Assembly (NCBI GenBank): GCA_907163375.1
Contig: CAJQUW010015625.1
Coordinates: 372,001-436,000 of the forward strand
DNA: 64,000 nucleotides
DNA from: Prostheceraeus crozeri
Lineage: Eukaryota > Platyhelminthes > Polycladida > Euryleptidae
Direction: 5' to 3'
Of this stretch, positions 57,460-64,000 are shown in pieces. Position numbers and translations under genes: made by a program. The notes under the pieces were generated by a model that saw only the letters and a list, made by a program, of their open reading frames with translations, did not search any database and was not told the origin of the DNA. How positions within the stretch are numbered: the stretch's first letter is position 1; each line of letters starts with the position of its first letter.

Positions 57460-58152
57460 TTAATAGTCTGAGAACATGTATTTCTTGGGAGGAGGTGTTT
57501 TGCGTTTTCCTTTTACTAGTTTTAGTGGTGGCGTAGATCTACGACGAGTTCTTCCTCTTGTTTGCTTATTGAGTGTGGGAGGGGATGTAGCAGGTGACGT
57601 CTTAAACCAATTTGTTGGCATTTTCATCGTCTGAAGCATTGGAGCAGTAGCCACTGTTGAATCAAGTTCTTTCAATGTCTCATTATTCAAAGCAAATTTT
57701 GGCACATTATGCTTTTTCAATAGTTTAAGAAAGTATGACCAACCAGGTGGAACATAGCCCTGACGGCACTTTCTACGTGTCGCATGCGGAATCAAGTCTT
57801 CATAACGTGAAGCATCAATCACTTTATTTTCATCTGTAATGATTTCTCCTCTATCATTTACATTGAGATGGGGTTCAATACTGTTGAAAAGAGATATGGC
57901 ATGTGCGCGAGATGCTAAAGGTGTAGCAGTCGATACCGAGTCACGCATCTTATTCTTCAAGCTTTTCAATTGCTCAACAGTTTCCGATTGTAATAATACA
58001 GCACGATGTGGATCTTTGATGTGAACATTTTGCTGATAATCTATTTCTTTCCTATACATTTGATTTGCAAGAGGTTGCTTTACTTGCTGCATGACAGTCA
58101 ATTGTACATATTCATCCTGAGGAATAACAATCATGCGAGAATAAGAACTCAT
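57460..58152 (-). CDS. Conserved Polinton protein, unknown function
   Basis: A 230-residue protein whose ATG overlaps the upstream ATPase stop as ATGA (58149-58152). N-terminal RMIVIPQDEYVQL is a motif I recall at the start of a protein found beside the ATPase in several animal Polintons. The middle is helical and charged, with a YVPPGWSYFLKLLKKHNVP segment near residue 150. The C-terminus is Pro/Arg/Lys-rich (RGRTRRRSTPPLK and PPPKKYMFSDY). The basic tail suggests DNA or virion-core contact. No catalytic motif seen. Confidence 0.65.
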   Translation of the reverse strand: MSSYSRMIVIPQDEYVQLTVMQQVKQPLANQMYRKEIDYQQNVHIKDPHRAVLLQSETVEQLKSLKNKMRDSVSTATPLASRAHAISLFNSIEPHLNVNDRGEIITDENKVIDASRYEDLIPHATRRKCRQGYVPPGWSYFLKLLKKHNVPKFALNNETLKELDSTVATAPMLQTMKMPTNWFKTSPATSPPTLNKQTRGRTRRRSTPPLKLVKGKRKTPPPKKYMFSDY

Positions 58153-58766
58153 AGTTTGTAGATAATCATGGGAGTTTTCAAAATATCACTTTGAAATCTA
58201 AATTCTTCCGGACACTCTTGCGTAAAGTCAATGAATAAGTAACCGTGTGGTTTTTCAGTAGCTGCTTGAAAAATTTCAATTAAGGCTTTTGATCCTCTGG
58301 GTGCAACTTGTCGCGCTAAAATTTCAAATTGACTTTTATCTCGCGGATTCTTGAAAACAGCATAATAGTGTGTATTCAGGTTTCGTGTACGAGCTTCTTT
58401 TCCATCAGGAAACAAATTTTGTGTGATATAGATGATAAAGCACCTTTTATGATGTGCTGCGCGAGTGAACATATCTGTAACATCTTTTGAATTTTTACTT
58501 TCTTTTAATAAATCATCCAATACAACAACATCATTAGACTGAAGTTTATCCACTGCAATAATTCCTTCATGTCGAATAAAGTTGCGACTTTGCAATTCCT
58601 GAAACAGCGACGGTTGATAAATACCATAACACAAAATCACTCGATTGATAGGTTCCTTAAACAACTCTCTTCTTTTATCCAATAAATTCAGCGTGAAAAC
58701 AGTTTTACCTGCATGAGATGGACCTGATACAGTCAGAACTTTATCACATTGAAGTCTGAAATCCAT
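58149..58766 (-). CDS. Packaging ATPase (FtsK/HerA, A32-like)
   Basis: DNA-packaging ATPase. I use ATG 58764-58766 (MDFRLQCDKVLTVSG); upstream in-frame sequence starts only with GTG. Walker A is GPSHAGKT, Walker B VVVLDDLL, and YITQNLFPDG follows as in the A32-like family, with an Arg-rich KEARTRNLNTHY after it that may supply the arginine finger. 206 residues, normal for Polintons. It sits between the QKGGFLPALL protein and the unknown 57460 gene, whose start it overlaps by four bases. Intact, in contrast to the ATPase of the AT-rich element at 5606-6372, with which it shares only the motifs. Confidence 0.87.
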   Translation of the reverse strand: MDFRLQCDKVLTVSGPSHAGKTVFTLNLLDKRRELFKEPINRVILCYGIYQPSLFQELQSRNFIRHEGIIAVDKLQSNDVVVLDDLLKESKNSKDVTDMFTRAAHHKRCFIIYITQNLFPDGKEARTRNLNTHYYAVFKNPRDKSQFEILARQVAPRGSKALIEIFQAATEKPHGYLFIDFTQECPEEFRFQSDILKTPMIIYKL

Positions 58767-58797
58767 TATAATACTTTGAGATTCAACATTTGCATAA

Positions 58798-59148
58798 TTA
58801 ACGTCTAGAGCCACAGATATTACCCAATACGTTGCCCACGATAGGAGCTAGCATCGGTAGTAACGCTGGAAGGAAACCGCCCTTTTGTGTTAGAGTTTCC
58901 CTCTTTCTTTGAAGGGTGACTTTAGGATTGGAGATGCAACGCAATTTCGTAGCATATCGCTTAAGTAACTTTCGTTGTTTTGGTGCTAATTTCTTCGTCC
59001 TCAACTTTCCGACATGAGAAATAATTTCACGAATGAATTTATCGTTAGCATGTCGTATAGCATTGTATCGCTGATTTGCTTTCATTCGTCGGAGAGTTTG
59101 AATGGCTGAAGAAAACTTTGAAGACTTTTGACTTTTACGTTTCGCCAT
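58798..59148 (-). CDS. Basic Polinton protein with hydrophobic C-terminus
   Basis: A 116-residue protein of a family common in animal Polintons: basic helical N-terminal two thirds (RRMKANQRYNAIRHAND, LAPKQRKLLKRYATKLR) and a conserved ending TQKGGFLPALLPMLAPIVG with a hydrophobic C-terminal helix. KGGF is a plausible viral protease site. A virion core or membrane-interacting role is inference. It lies 31 bases before the ATPase start. Confidence 0.6.
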   Translation of the reverse strand: MAKRKSQKSSKFSSAIQTLRRMKANQRYNAIRHANDKFIREIISHVGKLRTKKLAPKQRKLLKRYATKLRCISNPKVTLQRKRETLTQKGGFLPALLPMLAPIVGNVLGNICGSRR

Positions 59149-59199
59149 TTTCCGTGTTAGTCTTTGCTAAAACCTATCTTTACCACATTTGCATAGGTA

Positions 59200-59526
59200 C
59201 TAACTATTGCGGCATAAGTGGCACTCGAAATGAGCAGTATCACAGTGGTTACATTTGCAAAGTTGAATGCAATTACGTATGAAACAGCGTTGACAAAAAG
59301 CATGCTTACATCTCTTGAAGATGCGCTTTTCATTTCTATCCTTTCGCTTACATACATCACAACACATAGTTTCACCGTTACTGGTAACGTCTATAGCAAG
59401 TCTTTTTGAAGATATGAATTTGCTAGCCTTTTCTAAATAATAGACGCATGTACAGAAGGAATATACTTCGAGAGTGAGCAGACATAGCTCGAAAACCAGT
59501 TGTGCTACAATCAAGTACCACTGCAT
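59200..59526 (-). CDS. RING-like zinc-finger protein with N-terminal membrane helix
   Basis: ATG 59524-59526 (MQWYLIVAQLVFELCLLTLE), a hydrophobic helix fitting a signal anchor. From about residue 54 the Cys/His spacing is CDVC, then CKHAFCQRC, then CNHC and CHLC, close to a C3HC4 RING. RING proteins are usually ubiquitin ligases; a membrane-anchored one could act on host factors, but no substrate can be inferred. The start is two bases past the stop of the 59529 gene. Frames after the stop (59157-59199) add nothing. Confidence 0.6.
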   Translation of the reverse strand: MQWYLIVAQLVFELCLLTLEVYSFCTCVYYLEKASKFISSKRLAIDVTSNGETMCCDVCKRKDRNEKRIFKRCKHAFCQRCFIRNCIQLCKCNHCDTAHFECHLCRNS

Positions 59527-59528
59527 TT

Positions 59529-59939
59529 TCAATTTTTCTTTATAGAAAGTTGAATGTGAATATCTGAAATCGCTTCAATCACTAGACTGCTGCCATGATG
59601 GTTAAATGCGTTAAGACGTTCAGCAATTTTTATCATATGTCTTTTAAAAAATTCTTCGGGGTGATCTACCACTTCCATTGAATAAGAAGCAAAATGGAAA
59701 GAGCGACTTTCCACCTCTTCCTTTCCAAAATGACTAAACTTAATTTTCGCAACTAATCGTGCCATGACAATGCTATCAGAGAATGTATTCATTAACTCTA
59801 GAAATAGAGTGCTAGCATCATCGACCACTGCTTCGATGTCGGTCTCATCTTTATGAAAATTTATCACATAATCTTGAACAGCTCCTTTTAAACTTTGCCT
59901 ATGAAAATGTAATGTTCCGCAGTCGTTTGAGAAAGACAT
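59529..59939 (-). CDS. Conserved Polinton protein, unknown
   Basis: A 136-residue protein starting at ATG 59937-59939. It reads as alternating strands and helices (TLHFHRQSLKGAVQDYVINF, SDSIVMARLVAKIKFSHFG, HHGSSLVIEAISDIHIQL). From memory the final GSxLVxxxIxxIxIxL segment recurs in a small protein of arthropod Polinton-like elements, often with RSFHFASY-type core. Function unknown. No break. Confidence 0.55.
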   Translation of the reverse strand: MSFSNDCGTLHFHRQSLKGAVQDYVINFHKDETDIEAVVDDASTLFLELMNTFSDSIVMARLVAKIKFSHFGKEEVESRSFHFASYSMEVVDHPEEFFKRHMIKIAERLNAFNHHGSSLVIEAISDIHIQLSIKKN

Positions 59940-60211
59940 GATCGCCCTTTATCTAACCCATCCATTGCATGAAAAAAACTCTTCTGATAGTAACATTTAT
60001 TGAATAACGGTAACAAGCATGCATTATAAATCAATGGTTTGAAACATATAAAATAGATACAGCTGGTAACTATCATACAGCGAGCAATGATGACCATACA
60101 GGACTTTGGCAGTGTTGAGGTAAGGAAAGAAGCATTGGTTATGAACGTAGCTACTACAACGAACAGACAAAATAGGATCAGACAAATCCTTAAAACGTTT
60201 CGTGACTTCAT
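59888..60211 (-). CDS. Possible small membrane or secreted protein
   Basis: A 107-residue frame from ATG 60209-60211. The N-terminus, MKSRNVLRICLILFCLFVVV, is a convincing signal peptide or membrane helix, and a second hydrophobic Cys-rich stretch follows (MVIIARCMIVTSCIYFICF). The C-terminal 17 codons overlap the next gene. No family recognised. It could be a chance frame. Confidence 0.35.
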   Translation of the reverse strand: MKSRNVLRICLILFCLFVVVATFITNASFLTSTLPKSCMVIIARCMIVTSCIYFICFKPLIYNACLLPLFNKCYYQKSFFHAMDGLDKGRSCLSQTTAEHYIFIGKV

Positions 60212-60260
60212 GGTAGTGTTGATTCACTCTACTATCCCAAGGTGGGAGCAAAATGTCATC

Positions 60261-60298
60261 AATAAGTCAATAAGTCAATAAGTCAATAAATGTTTATT
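60261..60298. repeat. 8-bp microsatellite and minus-strand AATAAA
   Basis: AAGTCAAT repeated about 3.5 times (60261-60290). TTTATT at 60293-60298 is AATAAA on the minus strand, about 220 bases past the stop of the 60520 gene. The rest of 60212-60519 has only an unconvincing 84-codon plus-strand frame (60328-60582). Confidence 0.6.
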
Positions 60299-60519
60299 TC
60301 CAAATACTTTGGGAAACATGGAAAAATATGGGGAACATGTGTGTGAACAAAAACATTCGTGTTTCAAACACAACTATTGAAACTCAGACATCAAAAGTAC
60401 ATTTCAAGCGTGCGGTCAATTTCAACAATAAAAGAATTCGTATTCAGGAAGGAGAGGAGAAAAATTTGCTTCTAAATGTCATTCAGTTTGTGTTCTCTGT
60501 AGTAGACTGTCGCAACTCT

Positions 60520-60900
60520 TTAGCTTTTTTGAAGAAATTTAGCAATGCATTTAAGATTATTTGGAATATGCGTGTATTGTGATTGTATATGTGATTTGGA
60601 ATATCCATCATTAATTAGATTGGGAAATACTTTCCTCTCCTTACCAGGATTATTACAAAAGATGCGTATAACATTGAAAGCAGCTAACCATCGTTTAAAG
60701 TCAATAAGAAGAGGACTCTCACAAGAAAAGCCATAGTCTTGCAAATATTTCAGATTAAGTCCATGAATGTGTTTTCTCGCCCATTGATCAACATTGGGAT
60801 CGCAGTTGGCATGTTGATGATAGACACTAACAATCTGATATGTCCAATTGTTCATAGCAATAGCACTGAGCTCTTGTACAGGTTCACCCTCACAATCCAT
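60520..60900 (-). CDS. Exonuclease-like protein (DxE motif), possibly truncated
   Basis: A 126-residue protein. It opens MDCEGEPVQELSAIAMN, where D3-x-E5 fits the first motif of a DEDD-type 3'-5' exonuclease (RNase H fold), followed by QIVSVYHQHA strands. The middle has DQWARKHIHGLNLKYLQDYG and a WLAAF segment, a combination I recall from small proteins in animal Polinton-like elements. Later DEDD motifs are not clear in 126 residues, so the domain may be incomplete or divergent. It may act in replication proofreading or interfere with host RNA or DNA; neither is shown. 60901-61112 downstream of its start holds only a short Cys-containing frame. Confidence 0.45.
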   Translation of the reverse strand: MDCEGEPVQELSAIAMNNWTYQIVSVYHQHANCDPNVDQWARKHIHGLNLKYLQDYGFSCESPLLIDFKRWLAAFNVIRIFCNNPGKERKVFPNLINDGYSKSHIQSQYTHIPNNLKCIAKFLQKS

Positions 60901-61112
60901 AAAAATGATGATAGAAGCCTAAAACGGAAATTTACACATCTAAGGAAACGTTCTATAACATATTACAAAATGAAGAATTACATGGATGCTTTTCACGACA
61001 AAATACACAAATGATATGATGGCAACGAAGAATTAAAATGTATCTAATAAGACCACGTCTACGACACTCAAAGCGCATAAGCGAATTGTCATAGGGTAGA
61101 GTTAGGAAAGGA

Positions 61113-61887
61113 CTAGTAATTCTCCTTCTTTGATTTGCGTTTTGAGGCAGCATTCTTCTCCGACTTGCGCTTCGTACCACTGCTGTTGAGGATTTGATCA
61201 ATTATGTCATCCACGTTGGGTGGTTTTGGAATATATAGGATGGATTCCATATGCATGGAGAGCGAGGCTATTTTATTATCCTTGTGCCGACCATAATATA
61301 GCCCATTCACTTTGAAAAGGATATCCCAAGTACCTTCTCCGAGCTCGTCGCATCTGATGGGTGTTGAATGATCTCCCTCCTTCTTATAGTAAGTGCACCA
61401 ATGTGATACCGGTAGGCAAATTTGATTACCATCCCAAATCTTTCTATAGGGAGTATCCTTGTCATCTCTCGCCTTCCACTCTTGAGCAAGAGGAGTAGGA
61501 ATGTCCATATTTAATGTCACGTACTCCTCAATAATATCAAGTTGGTGGCGAATGTACGGACTCACGGGGATCAGTATGTAGTCCCCATACTGATTGTGCA
61601 TTATCTTGACATCCGTGGAAGGGAGCATTCCCGTTTGGAGTACTACGCTATGATCGTCATAACGCAAGACTTGTTTAAATTTACGCTGTAGCGGTGTAGG
61701 ATTATGTACCTTGGTTGTTTCTTCCACTGGCCTCAGTTGTAGATGATCTGATCGTAGCGAACCTTGTAACGTTTGATCGCCATTTTGTCCTACTAGTGCA
61801 GCAGATGGAGTAGATGCCTGAAAATGAAAAAGATTGTATTAAGTTTACGTTCAAGGGAGGAGAGGGAGGAAACTAGCGACTTACCAT
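61113..61887 (-). CDS. Unknown protein with ATG-only coding start exon
   Basis: The main exon is open from 61817 to the TAA at 61113; its longest uninterrupted frame lacks an ATG. A predicted intron (61818-61884) joins it in frame to ATG 61885-61887, so the start codon is the only coding part of exon 1. The body has TPLQRKFKQVLRYDDHSVVL, HNQYGDYILIPVSPYIRHQL, WDGNQICLPVSHWCTYYK, GTWDILFKVNGLYYGRHKD and a Lys/Ser-rich tail (KRKSEKNAASKRKSKKENY) like a nuclear localisation signal. I do not recognise the family. It is the rightmost gene, and its promoter and leader resemble those of PolB at the other end, suggesting joint regulation. Confidence 0.65.
61818..61884 (-). other. Predicted intron (67 nt) directly after ATG
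   Basis: On the minus strand: donor AAAATG|GTAAGT (61884) and acceptor CATTTTCAG|GCATCT (61818). Same length, phase and flanking exon bases as PolB intron 1. Confidence 0.68.
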
Positions 61888-61983
61888 TTTAGTTGGATAA
61901 TAGAATAGAGAGAGAGAGAAAATGTGCGTCCGTCACTCGTGCGATTCAACGATGGAATGATTCTCACTGTGGAAGGCTCGCTA

Positions 61984-62029
61984 TTTATATAGAAATGCTT
62001 GATTCTCATTGGATGATGATCCTCATTGG
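61984..62029 (-). promoter_or_regulatory. Promoter: two CCAAT boxes and TATA box
   Basis: Minus strand: CCAAT at 62029-62025 and 62012-62008, 17 bp apart, then TATATAAA at 61991-61984, about 100 bp before the ATG. Matches the plan of the PolB promoter at 45312-45363. Confidence 0.7.
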
Positions 62030-62212
62030 ACAATAACATCAATTTGATTCCAAATCTGGCCTCCGTTTACCAATCCGAGCCTTCGTTCGCCCGCTGGAGC
62101 TGTTTCTTGGGAAATTCTAACTCTGTCGTTTTTCGTCAATGTCCCAAATCTTGAATGGCGTCTCACATCTAAACGAAGACAGATATGAACAAGCCGTTTC
62201 TTTCAGTGAATT

Positions 62213-63286
62213 TGTCTCACTCTTAGCTTTCAAACGAGCTATTGCACGACAAAATCCATCCACTAGAAGCAAAATTGGAAGTTTGGTGTCGGGGGGGGGC
62301 GGGTCGGTGAAATTTGATGAAAAATGTTTTGGTAAAGGTCCCAGGTCGAAATGCCACACTTTGGAAAATTTTCAAAATTTTACCCATACAAAGCCACTCT
62401 GACACTTAGGATTTTTTCAGGTGAGCTCCGACCTAAAATCTTGTAACAGCTCTAACTTTTGAACGGCTGGTCCGATTGACTCGCAACAAAAAATGTCATC
62501 GAGCAGTTTTTTCTCCTCTTTCAAACGAGTAGCTGTAAGACAAAATCCGTCCACTAGAACCAAAGTTAGAAGATCGCTGTCGGGGGGGGGGGGTCGGTGA
62601 AATTTGATGAAAAATGTTTTGGTAAAGGTCCCAGGTCGAAATGCCAAAGCTTTGGAAAATTTTCAAAATTTTACCCATACAAAGCCACTCTGACACTTAG
62701 GATTTTTTTAGGTGAGCTCCGACCTAAAATCTTGTAACCGCTCTAACTTTTGAACGGCTGGTCCGATTGACTCGCAACAAAAAAATGTCATCGAGCAGTT
62801 TTTTCTCCTCTTTCAAACGAGTAGCTGTAAGACAAAATCCGTCCACTAGAACCAAAGTTAGAAGATTGCTGTCGGGGGGGGGGGGGTCGGTGAAATTTGA
62901 TGAAAAATGTTTTGGTAAAGGTCCCAGGTCGAAATGACACACTTTGGAAAATTTTCAAAATTTTGTCCATACAAAGCCACTCTGACACAGGATTTTTTCA
63001 GGTGACCTACGACATTCCACCCTCCCAACCTGGCCGGCACACCACGCCAACCTGGAGAGCGCAGCACACACCACCTCGCGCTACGTCGGCCGGCCAGAGA
63101 GAGGGGGGACGTCAGACACGAAGCAACACGACGGCACACCACGACCGACTCGACTGACATGAGGGGGGGACGTCAGACTCGAAGCAACACGACGGCACAC
63201 CACGACGGACTCGACTGACAGGAGGGGGGGACGTCAGCGACGGTGGCCATCTTGCGCGGTCCAGTGGTGGAGTTTTACTTACTACT
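62213..63286 (-). repeat. Right terminal inverted repeat with three 291-bp units
   Basis: The outer GC-rich block 63005-63286 mirrors the left end and contains an extra 64-bp tandem copy (GACGTCAGACTCGAAGCAAC compared with GACGTCAGACACGAAGCAAC). Inside it are three direct units, each with a poly-G tract (62288, 62579, 62871), giving periods of 291 and 292 bp; the innermost, 62213-62509, is the most diverged. Confidence 0.88.
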
Positions 63287-63292
63287 TATCTA
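63287..63292. other. Target site duplication, right (TATCTA)
   Basis: Identical to 40639-40644, immediately outside the right terminal repeat. Confidence 0.93.
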
Positions 63293-64000
63293 TATGCTAT
63301 TATTATTGATGCATCCAAGCATAGCGCCCTTCCAAATTCTCTGAAGACAGCCCTAGAGCCGAGAAAATGATGAACTCGAACCATCTGACGCACTCAGACG
63401 CACCAAATCGATGATAAGCTACAGTATTTTTTATCACTTAGCTATTTAAGATAAGCGCGCGCAATGTCAAAATATGTTAGTGATGAAGATTTTGATCAAA
63501 TTTTAATATTCCAAAAATTACACATTTCAATTTATAACTAATACATGAATGTAATACACATTATCTGAATATATGCATTATTGCAATACATGTACATTTT
63601 ACAATTGCATAAAACATTTACAAGTTAAGTACAAGTCTATTCGAGAAGACCTGCATTTATAATTAGGAATCATATGGTCATCCAAAAGAATCGCATACCG
63701 ATACATGGAAAATTTGATGGAATTATGCAGTAAAATCAAGTATAATTTCATACAATAATTTCAGGATGTATAGGCTAATGATAAACAATTAATATTCACA
63801 CTAATTTTTTCAAAAAATTGTGATTTTATCAAGCCCTGAATAAAAATGGACTTACCCATGGCTAACTTACCACATTCTCTCTCTCTCTTCTATATCTGCA
63901 TTCAGTCGTGGCAATCAATTCTTCCGGAGATTTTTTCCTGGTGAAAGGTGCCGTTGGTGCTAATATCTATGCTGGCCCTCTCTCTCAACGCCAAAGACAA
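63293..64000. other. Right flank, no gene seen
   Basis: AT-rich sequence without a usable open frame, then from about 63840 a mixed stretch with a CT microsatellite (TCTCTCTCTC near 63880). Nothing further is supported. Confidence 0.5.

Larger units (their letters stand above)
40645..63286. mobile_element. Full-length Polinton/Maverick (adintovirus-like) element
   Basis: A 22,642-bp element with terminal inverted repeats whose outer 42 bases are identical, AG...CT ends and a perfect 6-bp target duplication. Gene content covers the Polinton hallmarks: PolB, RVE-type integrase with chromodomain, adenain-like protease, FtsK/HerA-type ATPase and capsid protein. Left-end genes run rightward to 49507; most of the rest run leftward from 61887, with a plus-strand island at 52685-53930. 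Stops in PolB and integrase make autonomous movement of this copy doubtful. Confidence 0.95.

Noticed and set aside
60953-61201. 82-residue minus-strand frame ending in a Cys cluster (CHHIICVFCREKHPC)
   Set aside because: It overlaps the end of the 61113 gene in another frame and has no good start context. A 42-residue zinc-binding peptide remains possible but is not supported.
62117-63160. Several 60-100 residue frames in the right terminal repeat
   Set aside because: They run through poly-G tracts and tandem repeat units on both strands, and change with unit number, so they are not genes.

Overview
The window looks like nuclear DNA of an animal, most likely an arthropod. The evidence is spliceosomal GT-AG introns, TATA/CCAAT promoters, AATAAA signals, a long satellite built from a non-LTR reverse transcriptase fragment, and two large virus-like DNA elements. 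No tRNA, rRNA, CRISPR array or bacterial operon was seen. The species cannot be named from the sequence.

Region 1 (1-9453) is a very AT-rich virus-like segment that runs off the left edge. It holds a protein-primed-type family B DNA polymerase on the plus strand and a convergent minus-strand block: packaging ATPase, two conserved proteins of unknown role and a membrane/coiled-coil protein. Several genes carry single frameshifts or stops. Four short GC-rich double-hairpin units of two related types sit inside or at the end of coding frames.

Region 2 (9470-38827) is a tandem array of 18 complete units of about 1614 bp plus a 306 bp partial unit. Each unit contains the C-terminal part of a non-LTR retrotransposon reverse transcriptase with fixed stop codons. 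Neighbouring units share private variants, which indicates recent local homogenisation. 38828-40638 is host-like flank without a convincing gene.

Region 3 (40645-63286) is a full-length Polinton/Maverick (adintovirus-like) element of 22,642 bp, with terminal inverted repeats starting AGTAGTAAGT and a perfect 6-bp target duplication, TATCTA. It encodes PolB with an N-terminal zinc-finger region, a DDE integrase with chromodomain, adenain-type protease, double-jelly-roll-type major capsid protein, packaging ATPase, small basic virion-type proteins, two paralogous proteins with a conserved N-terminal domain, a RING-like protein and several unknowns. It also carries a TBP-like gene (both lobes recognisable) next to a tandem pair of possible PC4-like proteins. 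Two genes at opposite ends share a promoter plan (two CCAAT boxes 17 bp apart, then TATATAAA) and a start-codon exon: ATG is the last codon of exon 1, followed by a 67-nt intron. Together these suggest an element that organises its own transcription start and gates some genes by splicing.

The Polinton is partly decayed. PolB, integrase and both paralogous minus-strand proteins carry in-frame TAG/TGA codons or a frameshift, while capsid, protease and ATPase frames are open. Right flank 63293-64000 shows no gene.
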